Part shown: piece by piece, positions 16,639 to 24,962 of the stretch
Layout: each line of letters starts with the position of its first letter
Numbering within the stretch: the first letter of the stretch is position 1
Program-made: the position numbers and the translations under genes
Source of the DNA: Cellulomonas sp. SG140
Lineage (GTDB): Bacteria; Actinomycetota; Actinomycetes; Actinomycetales; Cellulomonadaceae
Assembly: GCF_025770785.1 (NCBI RefSeq)
Contig: NZ_JANZLA010000008.1
Coordinates: 62,001 to 126,000, forward strand
Length of the DNA: 64,000 nucleotides
Direction: 5' to 3'
The notes under the pieces: generated by a model
Told to the model about the DNA's origin: nothing
Seen by the model: only the letters and a program-made list of their open reading frames with translations
Databases searched by the model: none

Positions 16639-18185
16639 TGGGCCTGCTCCTGCTGCTGCCGCCGGTGGCGGCCCTCCTCGCGGGCCTCGCGGCGGCCGCG
16701 CCGCGACCGGCCGTGCCGAGCGCCGCTGGCCCGAGAGCCGCAGGCCCGCGCTCCGGCGTCCCCGCCCTCGCCGGGCTGGCGTCGGCGACCACCCGCCTCT
16801 CGGGCGTCCTGGTCAGCGCGATCCTGCTCGCGACCGGCGTCGCGCTGCTGGTGCACCGCGGTGCCGTCCCGACCCTCGGCGGCGACCTGCTGCGCGCCGA
16901 CGCGCTGTCCGCCCTGATGCTCACGGTGGTGGGCGCCGTCGGCCTGACCGCGACGTGGGCGGGACTGGAACCGCGGACGTCACCCGCCACGTCGGCACCG
17001 ACCGGAGCCACCCGCAGCGAGCGTCGCTACGCCGCCCTGGTGTGCGTGTTCCTCGGTGCGATGGCGATCGCGGTCACCACGGACAACCTCGGGGTGCTGT
17101 GGGTGGCCGTCGAGGCGACCACCATCGCCACCGCCTTCCTGGTGGGCCACCGCGGTGGCGCCCGCTCGCTCGAGGCGGCGTGGAAGTACGTGGTGCTCGG
17201 GTCGGTCGGCATCGCGATCGCCCTGCTCGGCACCGTGCTGCTGTACGCCGCGAGCCGCAGCGCCGGCGAGCCGACCCTGTCCTGGACCCGGCTGGTCAGC
17301 GGTGAGCTGCCGCTGGACCCCGCGCTGGTGAAGGTGGCCGCCGGGCTGGCGGTGCTGGGGTTCGCGACGAAGGCCGGGCTCGCGCCGATGCACTCCTGGC
17401 TGCCGGACGCCCACAGCCAGGCGCCGGCGCCGGTGTCGGGCCTGATGTCCGGCGTGCTGCTGGCCGTCGCGTTCTACGCGATCCTGCGCGTGCGCGCCGT
17501 CGCCGCCGTGGTGATCGGGCCCGGGCTGGTCCGGGGGCTGCTGCTGGCGGCAGGTCTTGGTTCCCTCGCCGTCGCCGGCGCGCTGATCCTGCGGCAGCGG
17601 GACCACAAGCGGATGCTCGCCTACTCGAGCATCGAGCACATGGGAGTCCTCGCGGTCGGGGCCGCCGTCGGCGGTCCGGTGGCGCTGGCTGCGGTGCTGC
17701 TGCACCTGATCGGGCACGGGCTGGCCAAGGCGAGCCTGTTCGTGGTGGCGGGGCGGGTGCTCGCCTCGGAGGGCACGACGACGATCGCGGAGGTGCGCGG
17801 TCTGCTGAGCCGCCGTGCCGACCTGGCGGTTCCGCTGGTCGTCGGGATGGCGGCGCTGCTCGGCTTCCCGCCGTTCGCGCTGTTCTTCTCCGAGGTGGCG
17901 ATCGTGCTGGCCGGCTGGCGGGCGGGGCTCGGCTGGGCGATGGCCCTGGTCGTGGCGCTGCTGCTGGTGGTGGTCGCGGGCCTGGTCCGCGCGACCGCGG
18001 CGATGACCCTCGGCCGGGCCGAGCAGGCGCCCGCGGTTCACGACGAGCCACAGGCGCACGGCGCCGACCGCGGCCCCGTGCTGCCGCTCGTCCTGGCACT
18101 GGGCACCACGGCGGTCATCGGGTTCGTCGCGTCGCCGGTCGGTGACGTGCTGACGCGGGCGGCCGCCGTGCTGGGGCTGTCATGA
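16638..18185 (+). CDS. hyfF: Antiporter-like membrane subunit (HyfF, NuoN/M-like)
   Basis: About 515 residues, second antiporter-type subunit. Conserved elements: NLGVLWVAVEATTIATAFLV (helix-5 Glu), VLGFATKAGLAPMHSWLPDA with the conserved Lys, HSQAPAPVSGLMSG, HKRMLAYSSIEHMGVLAVG and GHGLAKASLFVVAG. The N-terminal 45 residues are Ala/Pro-rich with a first helix. With HyfB it would form two ion-translocating channels; the third antiporter of E. coli Hyf (HyfD) is absent. Overlaps with hyfE and hyfG indicate one transcript. Confidence 0.9.
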   Translation: MGLLLLLPPVAALLAGLAAAAPRPAVPSAAGPRAAGPRSGVPALAGLASATTRLSGVLVSAILLATGVALLVHRGAVPTLGGDLLRADALSALMLTVVGAVGLTATWAGLEPRTSPATSAPTGATRSERRYAALVCVFLGAMAIAVTTDNLGVLWVAVEATTIATAFLVGHRGGARSLEAAWKYVVLGSVGIAIALLGTVLLYAASRSAGEPTLSWTRLVSGELPLDPALVKVAAGLAVLGFATKAGLAPMHSWLPDAHSQAPAPVSGLMSGVLLAVAFYAILRVRAVAAVVIGPGLVRGLLLAAGLGSLAVAGALILRQRDHKRMLAYSSIEHMGVLAVGAAVGGPVALAAVLLHLIGHGLAKASLFVVAGRVLASEGTTTIAEVRGLLSRRADLAVPLVVGMAALLGFPPFALFFSEVAIVLAGWRAGLGWAMALVVALLLVVVAGLVRATAAMTLGRAEQAPAVHDEPQAHGADRGPVLPLVLALGTTAVIGFVASPVGDVLTRAAAVLGLS

Positions 18186-19747
18186 CCGCGCCTCGTCCGA
18201 CGAGCCCGGTGGGGTCGTCCTCCCCCTTCGTGACCCGCGCGGAGCTGCCCGAGCAGGTCGAGGCCCACCTCGCCGCCGGCCACCGCATCGCGCTGATCGC
18301 CGCGCACGACGACGGACCCACCGGCTTCCGAGTGGTCTACGCGTTCGCCGACCCGGCCACCGACCGGCGCACCGAGCTGACCGTCGCCGTGCCGCGGGAC
18401 GACGCGTGGGTCCCGTCCCTGTCCACGGTCTCGTTCCCCGCCGGCCGGTTCGAGCGGGCCGTCCGCGACGGGTTCGGCATCGAGCCCCGCGACCACGTGC
18501 GTCCGCGGCGCCTGACCCGGCACGCCCACTGGCCCGCCGGCTGGTACCCGATGCGCCGGGACGCCGCTGCAGACCCGACGTTCGGGCCGGACGAGAGCGG
18601 CTTCGCGTTCGTGCCGGTCGAGGGCCAGGGCGTCTACGAGATCCCGGTGGGGCCGGTGCACGCCGGGATGATCGAGCCGGGCCACTTCAGGTTCTCGGTG
18701 GTCGGGGAGACCATCGTCCGGATGAAGGCGCGCCTGTGGTTCGTCCACCGGGGCCTGGAGAAGCACCTGCAGGGGCGGACGCCGCAGCAGGCGCTCCCGC
18801 TGACCGAGCGGATCAGCGGTGACACCGCCGTCGGGCACGCGCTGACGTTCGCGATGGCCGTGGAGGACGCGCTCGGCATCGGGGTCGGCGAGCAGGACCG
18901 GTTGGTGCGCGCGCTGCTGCTCGAGCTCGAGCGGCTGCACTGCCACGTCGCCGACCTCGGCGCGATGGCCAACGACGTCGGCCTCGGCATCCTGCAGACG
19001 CACACGCTGCGGCTGCGCGAGCAGCTGCTGCGGTCGAACGCCCTGGTCACCGGGCACCGGCTGCTGCGCGGCGGCCTCGGCATCGGCTCGGCGCGACTGC
19101 ACGCCCTGCCGGACGTCGACCTGGTCCGTTCCGTGGCCACCGAGGTGGCCGAGCTGGTCCGGATCGCCCTGGGCACCGCGGTGCTGGTGGACCGCTTCAC
19201 CGGCACGGCCGTGCTGCACCGCCAGCAGGCTGCCGAGATGGGCGTGCTCGGCTACGTCGCACGGGCCAGCGGGCTGGACGTCGACGCGCGTCGCGACCAC
19301 CCGTTCGTCGACCTCGGCCCGTCGTTCCGGGTCTGCACCGCCGAGACCGGCGACGCCATGGCCCGGTTCACGGTGCGCGCCGACGAGGTGGCGGTCAGCG
19401 CCGCGCTGATCGCCGACCTGGTCGAGAGGCTCGGGGGGAACCTCGGCACCGGTGCGCCGGCTGCGGAGGAGGAAGCGCGCGGTGCGGACGGAGGCGGTGC
19501 GGACGACGGCGACGACGGCACCACGACCCCCGTTGCCCATGGCCTCGCGCTCGTCGAGGCCTGGCGCGGCACCGCCTGCCACCGCGTCGAGCTGGACGGC
19601 GCCGGCCGGCTGACCAGGGCCGCGATCGTCGACCCGTCGTTCTTCACCTGGCCCGCGCTGCCGGTCGCGCTGGCGGACACGATCGTCCCGGACTTCCCCC
19701 TGGCCAACAAGAGCTTCAACCAGTCCTACGCCGGCAACGACCTGTAG
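18182..19747 (+). CDS. hyfG: HyfG/HycE-like large subunit lacking all NiFe cysteines
   Basis: About 521 residues: an N-terminal NuoC-like domain (to about residue 150) fused to a NuoD/hydrogenase-large-subunit domain. The usual N-terminal CxxC is replaced by RISGDT (residues 210-215), and the C-terminal DPCxxCxxH by DPSFFTW (484-490), so none of the four NiFe ligands remains. Other family features persist (YEIPVGPVHAGMIEPGHF, RLWFVHRGLEKHLQG, LERLHCHVADLGAMANDVG). An acidic Gly/Asp-rich insert lies near residues 425-450. The catalytic chemistry is therefore unknown; hydrogen turnover is very unlikely. Last gene of the operon, followed by a hairpin. Confidence 0.9.
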   Translation: MTAPRPTSPVGSSSPFVTRAELPEQVEAHLAAGHRIALIAAHDDGPTGFRVVYAFADPATDRRTELTVAVPRDDAWVPSLSTVSFPAGRFERAVRDGFGIEPRDHVRPRRLTRHAHWPAGWYPMRRDAAADPTFGPDESGFAFVPVEGQGVYEIPVGPVHAGMIEPGHFRFSVVGETIVRMKARLWFVHRGLEKHLQGRTPQQALPLTERISGDTAVGHALTFAMAVEDALGIGVGEQDRLVRALLLELERLHCHVADLGAMANDVGLGILQTHTLRLREQLLRSNALVTGHRLLRGGLGIGSARLHALPDVDLVRSVATEVAELVRIALGTAVLVDRFTGTAVLHRQQAAEMGVLGYVARASGLDVDARRDHPFVDLGPSFRVCTAETGDAMARFTVRADEVAVSAALIADLVERLGGNLGTGAPAAEEEARGADGGGADDGDDGTTTPVAHGLALVEAWRGTACHRVELDGAGRLTRAAIVDPSFFTWPALPVALADTIVPDFPLANKSFNQSYAGNDL

Positions 19748-19778
19748 CGGCCGGGTGACCCGAGGGCCGCCCGGCCGC
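19747..19778. terminator. Hairpin between hyfG and the USP gene
   Basis: GCGGCCGGG (19747-19755) pairs perfectly with CCCGGCCGC (19770-19778) around a 14-nt loop. It starts at the last base of the hyfG stop and lies 7 bp from the end of the convergent gene, so it likely serves both strands. Confidence 0.7.
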
Positions 19779-19784
19779 AGGGCC

Positions 19785-20258
19785 TCAGGCCTCCGTCGTC
19801 CCGTGCGTGACGGCCGGTGCGTGCACCACGACCACCGGGCAGTGCGCGTGCGTCACGACGTGCTGGCTCACGGAGCCGAGCAGCAGGCCCGTGAAGCCGC
19901 CGTGCCCGCGGCTGCCGACCACGACGAGCGCTGCGTCGCGGGCGGCGTCCAGCAGCACGCGTGCGGCGTGCCCCTGCTCGACCCGCTGCCGCACGTGCAC
20001 CGCGTCGTCACCCTTGACCACCTCGTTGACGGCGTTCTCGAGGGCGAGCGTCGCGTTGCCCGCCCACTCGAAGCTGCCGAGGGCGGCGACCGTGTAGTTC
20101 ACCGGGTAGTCCCAGGACATCACCGCCTCGACCGGCTGCCCCGTGAGCCGGCTCTGGGCCACCGCCCACTGCAGTGCGGCCTTGGAGGAGGCGGACCCGT
20201 CGACGCCGACGACGATCCGCCCGGACGATTCCTTCTGATCGGCACTGGAGATGCTCAC
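19785..20258 (-). CDS. Universal stress protein (UspA family)
   Basis: About 157 residues, one USP domain. The nucleotide-binding pattern is intact: RIVVGVDGSASSKAAL at the start and VVVGSRGHGGFTGLLLGSVS with the G-2x-G-9x-G(S/T) loop, ending HCPVVVVHA. It is expected to be cytosolic and ATP-binding. GTG 20258 has GGAGG seven bases upstream. USPs cluster with hypoxia and redox genes in actinobacteria, so its place next to the hydrogenase-like operon is suggestive, but it is on the opposite strand with its own promoter region. Confidence 0.9.
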   Translation of the reverse strand: MSISSADQKESSGRIVVGVDGSASSKAALQWAVAQSRLTGQPVEAVMSWDYPVNYTVAALGSFEWAGNATLALENAVNEVVKGDDAVHVRQRVEQGHAARVLLDAARDAALVVVGSRGHGGFTGLLLGSVSQHVVTHAHCPVVVVHAPAVTHGTTEA

Positions 20259-20384
20259 GACCTGTCCTCCCGCCTGTGGCGATCGGTGAGTCGGTCGAGC
20301 GGCCGGCTCGCACCCGGCACCTGCGCCGGAGCGCACCTCCAGCCTAGTGAGCGGGCGCACCCGTGGCGTGGGCGGGGCCGCACC

Positions 20385-21557
20385 TCACGCACTGGTGCGC
20401 TCGACCGCCTCCAGCACCATCGCGTCCAGCCGGCCGTGCCGGGCCACCGACTCGCGCTGCGCGCGCGCACCGGTCCCCTGCTCCACCACCCGGTGGATCG
20501 ACTCGCGCACCACGTCGAGGTCCCCGTTGGCGTGCAGCGCCGCCTCGACGTGGCCCACCAGCCCAGCCAGCACCTCGGCAGCCGGTCGCAGCCGGTGGGT
20601 GCGCGGGTCCACCAGGTCGCCGTCCGTGCCGGACCGGCTGGACCGCCAGGACGCCAGCCGCAGCAGCGCCGCAGGTTCGCCCGACGCCGGCGCACCGGCG
20701 CGCCACTCACCCGCGGCGGTGTCGACCAGCGCCCGGCACAGCGCTGCGACCAGCACGGCGTCGGCCACGTCCAGGCACACGTCCGCCACCCGCACCTCGA
20801 CCGTCGGGTAGCGCCGGGACAGGCGGGCGTCGAAGTAGACCATCCCCTCGTCGAGCAGGGTGCCGGTGCCGATCATGTCGTCCACCAGCCGGCGGTACGC
20901 CGCGGCGGAGCCGAACACCTCCGTCGGGCCGGTCGCGGGCCAGCGGCTCCAGGACTGGGTCCGGTAGCTGGCGTACCCGGTGTCGATGCCGTTCCAGAAC
21001 GGTGAGTTGGTCGCCACGGCCGCGACCGCCGGCAGCCAGGGCCGGATGCGGTCCAGCACCGCGACGCCCTCGTCGGGCGAGGTGACGGCGACGTGCACGT
21101 GGCACCCGCAGGTCAGCTGCTCGTCGCAGGCGAGCGCCAGCGCGCGGCTGATCGCCTGGTACCGCGGCGACGGGCTGATGCGCGGCCGCGCCGGCAGCGG
21201 GGAGGTCGCGAGCGCCGCGACCCGGGCGCCGACCCGACGTGCCGCGGCGTCGGCGGTGCGGCGGAGCCGGCGCAGGTCGTCGGAGAGGGCCGCGAGCGCC
21301 GTCCGAGGTGGCGTCGCGACCTCGATCATCTGCTGCTGCAGCTCCATGGTGAGCTCGCTGCGCCGTGGGCAGGCCGGCGCAGCGCCTGTCTGCGAGTCGT
21401 CCCCGGGCTGGTCGGACCAGGCCGGCACGTCGTCCACCCCGGCCAGCACCTGAGGCGCCACCGGGACGGCGCAGCCCGACTGCGGGTCGACGAGCAGGAA
21501 CTCCTCCTCGACGCCGAACGTGCGCACGGACACGCCCCTGCGATCCACGCCGACCAC
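20385..21557 (-). CDS. YbdK-type carboxylate-amine ligase (glutamate-cysteine ligase 2 family)
   Basis: About 390 residues. The GCS2 family is indicated by TFGVEEEFLLVDPQSG at the N terminus, ELQQQMIEVATPP, CGCHVHVAV (a typical ATP/metal site), TNSPFWNGIDTGYASYR and PTVEVRVADVC. Family members make gamma-glutamyl amide bonds, and in actinobacteria some are EgtA-like enzymes for ergothioneine; no other egt genes are seen here, so the substrate stays open. The start is uncertain: GTG codons at 21557, 21548 and 21533 are all possible. It precedes the USP gene on the same strand, with 126 bp between them. Confidence 0.85.
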   Translation of the reverse strand: MVGVDRRGVSVRTFGVEEEFLLVDPQSGCAVPVAPQVLAGVDDVPAWSDQPGDDSQTGAAPACPRRSELTMELQQQMIEVATPPRTALAALSDDLRRLRRTADAAARRVGARVAALATSPLPARPRISPSPRYQAISRALALACDEQLTCGCHVHVAVTSPDEGVAVLDRIRPWLPAVAAVATNSPFWNGIDTGYASYRTQSWSRWPATGPTEVFGSAAAYRRLVDDMIGTGTLLDEGMVYFDARLSRRYPTVEVRVADVCLDVADAVLVAALCRALVDTAAGEWRAGAPASGEPAALLRLASWRSSRSGTDGDLVDPRTHRLRPAAEVLAGLVGHVEAALHANGDLDVVRESIHRVVEQGTGARAQRESVARHGRLDAMVLEAVERTSA

Positions 21558-21682
21558 CTTCGCGACTGCCGCGCCGAGCCCGTCGGCGGACGCATCGATC
21601 GTCGACCGGCGCCGGTGAGCGGCGCAAGCCCCCAGCCAGGGGATCAGCAGCGAGACCAGCGGCTTCGCCGCGTACGAACCCG

Positions 21683-22357
21683 TCAGACCGCGCCGTCCGA
21701 CGCGGTGGACGCGGCCGCCGCCGCCTGACCGTCCCAGCTCTCCTCGCTGGTCGCGCTGAGGTCGTCGAGGAACCGGATCACCGTCTCGCGCTCCTGCGGG
21801 CTGAGCGCCGCGGCGACCCGGAACCGCCGCGCGTGCTCCCGGCCCACCGTCTCCTCCGCGGCCTTGCGCGTCTCGGGGGTGACGACCACGGCGATCGCAC
21901 GCCGGTCGGTGGGGTGCGCGGTGCGGTGGATGTGGCCGCCCGCCTCCAACCGGTCGAGCAGCTTGGTGGTCGACGCGCTCGAGATCCCGAGGTGCGCCGC
22001 GATGTCCCGCGCCGTCACGTGGTGCCCCTGCCCCGTCCGCACGATGACGAACCGCAGTGCCTTCATGTCCGTCTCGCCGAGCTGCATGTAGCGGCGGGAG
22101 GCGGCACTGGCCCGCTGCTCGGCGGTGCGCCAGCGGAACAGGGCGTCCATGACGCGCACGATCTGCGCCAGCTCCGCCTCGTCCATGCCGGCGGTCTGCA
22201 CCAGACGTCCGGATCGGTCGACGACGCGTGGGTCGTGGAACCCCTGGGCGATCTCCGGGGCCTCGTCCGCTCGTGGGCCCGGCCGCGGCGCCGGTGGCAC
22301 GCCGGGCTGCGCGGCCGGCGGCGCGTCGGTCGGCTCGGGGAGCGGTTCATCGGGCAT
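21683..22357 (-). CDS. MarR-family regulator, likely controlling the carotenoid operon
   Basis: About 224 residues. A Pro/Ala-rich N-terminal tail of about 55 residues precedes a MarR winged helix: MKALRFVIVRTGQGHHVTA, DIAAHLGISSASTTKLLDRL and the wing HIHRTAHPTDRRAIAVVVTP. It is divergent from the idi-crt operon with only 72 bp between the starts, and a palindromic site lies in that gap. From memory, Corynebacterium carries a MarR-type CrtR in the same position that represses crt genes and responds to GGPP; an equivalent role is inferred. No SD is seen before ATG 22357, so the mRNA may be leaderless; ATG at residue 58 is an alternative. Confidence 0.85.
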   Translation of the reverse strand: MPDEPLPEPTDAPPAAQPGVPPAPRPGPRADEAPEIAQGFHDPRVVDRSGRLVQTAGMDEAELAQIVRVMDALFRWRTAEQRASAASRRYMQLGETDMKALRFVIVRTGQGHHVTARDIAAHLGISSASTTKLLDRLEAGGHIHRTAHPTDRRAIAVVVTPETRKAAEETVGREHARRFRVAAALSPQERETVIRFLDDLSATSEESWDGQAAAAASTASDGAV

Positions 22358-22378
22358 GGGCGAAACAGTAGCGGAATG

Positions 22379-22402
22379 GAAGTATCTCGCCTACCTTACT
22401 TC
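22379..22402. promoter_or_regulatory. Putative MarR operator between regulator and idi-crt operon
   Basis: GAAGTA (22379-22384) and TACTTC (22397-22402) form an inverted repeat around a 12-bp spacer. A direct repeat TAGCGGAATGG (22369-22379) / TAGCGAAATGG (22412-22422) flanks it. The region is clearly more AT-rich than its surroundings and must hold both promoters. Confidence 0.6.
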
Positions 22403-22429
22403 TCACCTGGCTAGCGAAATGGGAGAGCG

Positions 22430-22960
22430 ATGGACGAGGTCGTGCTGCTGTCCGAGGACGGCACCCCGATCGGCACGGCGCCGAAGGCGCAGGTGCACAG
22501 CGGCGACACGCCCCTGCACCTGGCCTTCTCCTGCTACGTGTACGACGTCTCCGGGCGGCTGCTCGTCTCCCGGCGGGCGCTGACCAAGCGGACGTGGCCC
22601 GGGGTGTGGACCAACTCGTTCTGCGGCCACCCGCAGCCGGGTGAGCAGCTCGAGGACGCCGTCCGCCGGCACGGACGGCTCGAGCTCGGCGTGGAGCTCG
22701 AGGGGCTCCACGCCGAGCTCCCCGACTTCCGGTACCTGGCCGTGGACGCCTCCGGCGTCGTCGAGAACGAGGTGTGCCCCGTCTTCTCGGCCGTCACGTC
22801 GTCCCTCGTCGTGCCGCACCCGGACGAGGTGATGGAGGCGGTGTGGGTCGACCCCGCCCGCCTGTCCACCGCCGTCCACCTGACGCCCTGGGCCTTCAGC
22901 CCGTGGCTGGCCCTGCAGATCGACCAGCTGCACGACTTCACCAAGGGGAACCCGGCATGA
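22430..22960 (+). CDS. idi: Isopentenyl-diphosphate delta-isomerase, type I
   Basis: About 176 residues. Converts IPP to DMAPP, the starter for prenyl chains. Nudix-fold type I features: HLAFSCYVYDVSGRLLVSRR, catalytic Cys in NSFCGHPQPGE, and the metal-binding Glu pair in VVENEVCPVF. ATG 22430 follows GGGAGAG. It heads the carotenoid operon and overlaps crtE (ATGA). This is the usual placement in actinobacterial carotenoid clusters that start from IPP. Confidence 0.95.
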   Translation: MDEVVLLSEDGTPIGTAPKAQVHSGDTPLHLAFSCYVYDVSGRLLVSRRALTKRTWPGVWTNSFCGHPQPGEQLEDAVRRHGRLELGVELEGLHAELPDFRYLAVDASGVVENEVCPVFSAVTSSLVVPHPDEVMEAVWVDPARLSTAVHLTPWAFSPWLALQIDQLHDFTKGNPA

Positions 22961-24078
22961 CCCACGACCTCGCGGACTCCGCCCCGCTCGTCGAGCCCGT
23001 CACGCGCCCCGCCGCCCCGCTGGTGCTGCCCAACCTCGCGGCTGCGATGGCCGAGGTGGAGCGGCGCCTGGACCTGGTGCTCGACGAGGCGCTGCGTCGC
23101 TCCGCCGTGCACGGGCCGCACTACGAGCAGCTGTGGCGCGCGGTGCGCACCATGACGCAGGGCGGCAAGCGGCTACGGCCCCGCCTGCTGCTCGCGACGT
23201 TCCTGCACCTGGGCGGCACCCGGCTCGAGCCGGCGGTCGAGCTCGCCGTCGCGGTGGAGCTGCTGCACACGGCCCTGCTGGTGCACGACGACGTGATCGA
23301 CGGCGACGTGCAGCGGCGTGGCGTGCTCAACGTGGTCGGTGCGTTCGAGCAGGCCGCTCGTGCCGAGGGCCTGCCCGAGCACCCCGCCCGCCGCTGGGGT
23401 GAGCAGGCGGCGCTGCTCGCCGGCGACCTGCTGCTGACGTCGGCCCTGCGGATCACCGCCCGCCTCGAGCTCGACCACGCCCGTCGCACGGCCCTGGTCG
23501 AGCTGGTGGACGAGAGCGTGTACCGCGCCGCCGCCGGCGAGCTGGCCGACGTGACCTACGCCGCCGGGCTGGCCACCCCGGAGCCCTCGGACATCCGCCG
23601 GCTGATGGCCGACAAGACCGCCCACTACTCCCTCGAGCTGCCGCTGCGCGCCGCCGCGCTGCTGGCCGGCGCCCCGGAGTGGCTCGGCGACCGCCTCGGC
23701 GCGATCGGCCACCGGCTGGGCCTGGTGTTCCAGATGCGCGACGACCTGCTGGGAGTGTTCGGCAGCGCGGCGGAGACCGGCAAGAGCTGCTCGAACGACC
23801 TGCGCGAGGGCAAGCAGACCCTGCTCGTGGCGTACGCGCGCGGCACGGCGGAGTGGTCGGCGACAGCGCACCTGTTCGGTCGGGAGGACCTGGACGAGGC
23901 CGGCGCGGACGTGCTGCGCGGGGCCCTCGAGGCGTCCGGGGCGAGGGCCCGGCTGGAGCGGGAGATCGGTGAGGAGCGTGACGCGGCTCTGACGCTGATC
24001 GGCGGCGCGGACCTGCCCGAGGCGCTGGCCCGGCTGCTCGCCGCCGAGGCGGAGCGCGCGGCGGAGCGACGAGCATGA
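22957..24078 (+). CDS. crtE: Geranylgeranyl diphosphate synthase-type polyprenyl synthetase
   Basis: About 373 residues. Condenses IPP with allylic diphosphates to GGPP. First Asp-rich motif HDDVIDGD (D111, D112, D115), second motif FQMRDDLLG (D262, D263), plus GGKRLRPRLLLATF for IPP binding. The variant DDLLG, rather than DDxxD, is common in actinobacterial short-chain prenyl synthases. It overlaps both idi and crtB by ATGA. The chain length is inferred from the pathway context, since phytoene synthase downstream needs GGPP. Confidence 0.93.
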   Translation: MTHDLADSAPLVEPVTRPAAPLVLPNLAAAMAEVERRLDLVLDEALRRSAVHGPHYEQLWRAVRTMTQGGKRLRPRLLLATFLHLGGTRLEPAVELAVAVELLHTALLVHDDVIDGDVQRRGVLNVVGAFEQAARAEGLPEHPARRWGEQAALLAGDLLLTSALRITARLELDHARRTALVELVDESVYRAAAGELADVTYAAGLATPEPSDIRRLMADKTAHYSLELPLRAAALLAGAPEWLGDRLGAIGHRLGLVFQMRDDLLGVFGSAAETGKSCSNDLREGKQTLLVAYARGTAEWSATAHLFGREDLDEAGADVLRGALEASGARARLEREIGEERDAALTLIGGADLPEALARLLAAEAERAAERRA

Positions 24079-24962
24079 GCCGCCAGACGGGCCTGGCCCT
24101 GTACGACGGCACCGCGCGGGTGGCCGCGGCACCGGTGATCCGCCGGTACTCGACGTCGTTCCGGCTGGCGACCAGCCTGTTCCCCCGCCGGTGCCGGGCG
24201 GCGATCGCCTCGATCTACGCGCTGGTGCGGATCGCCGACGAGATCGTGGACGGCACCGCCGCGGAGGCGGGGCTCGACCGGACGGCGCGGGCGGCGGTGC
24301 TGGACGAGCTGGAGCGGGAGACGGAGCGCGCGGTAGCGACGGGGTTCAGCGCGAACCTGGTGGTGCACGCCTTCGCCGCGGTGGCGCGCGAGGCCGCCAT
24401 CGAACCCGCGCTGACCAGGGCGTTCTTCGCCTCGATGCGCCGCGACCTGGACGACGTCGCGTTCGACGAGGCGGAGTACCGGACGTACGTGCACGGGTCG
24501 GCCGAGGTGGTGGGGCTGATGTGCCTGCGGGTGTTCCTGGCCGGGACGCCGGTGGCGGCGGAGACCGCGGCGCGGCTCGACGAGGGTGCCGCACGGCTGG
24601 GCGCCGCCTTCCAGAAGGTCAACTTCCTCCGGGACGTCGCGCACGACCGCGGCTACCTGGGCCGGTCGTACCTGCCGGGGGTGTCGGCGTCGGGCATGAC
24701 GGACGAGCAGAAGGCGGGGGTGGTCGACGACATCCGGTCCGACCTGCGGGCCGCCCGCGCCGTGGTCCGGCACCTGCCGGGCGACTGCCGCCGTCCGGTG
24801 CTGGTGGCCACCGCCCTGTTCGCCGAGCTGCTGCGTCGCCTCGAGCGGACGCCGGCCTCGCGCCTGGCGAGCACCCGGGTGTCGGTCCCGGCGCCCGTGA
24901 AGCTCGCGCTGGTCCTGCGCTGGACCCTCGCGCCGTCGCTGGACGCCGGGGCGCTGTCATGA
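24075..24962 (+). CDS. crtB: Phytoene synthase
   Basis: About 295 residues. Joins two GGPP molecules to phytoene. Squalene/phytoene synthase signatures: YSTSFRLATSLFPRRCRAAI, ALVRIADEIVDG (first Asp-rich motif), and AFQKVNFLRDVAHDRGYLGR (second Asp-rich motif). ATGA overlap with crtE and with crtI, so it is in the same translationally coupled operon. Confidence 0.95.
   Translation: MSRQTGLALYDGTARVAAAPVIRRYSTSFRLATSLFPRRCRAAIASIYALVRIADEIVDGTAAEAGLDRTARAAVLDELERETERAVATGFSANLVVHAFAAVAREAAIEPALTRAFFASMRRDLDDVAFDEAEYRTYVHGSAEVVGLMCLRVFLAGTPVAAETAARLDEGAARLGAAFQKVNFLRDVAHDRGYLGRSYLPGVSASGMTDEQKAGVVDDIRSDLRAARAVVRHLPGDCRRPVLVATALFAELLRRLERTPASRLASTRVSVPAPVKLALVLRWTLAPSLDAGALS

Noticed and set aside
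18182..19747. Calling the large subunit a functional NiFe hydrogenase
   Set aside because: All four metal-binding cysteines are replaced, and no maturation genes are present.
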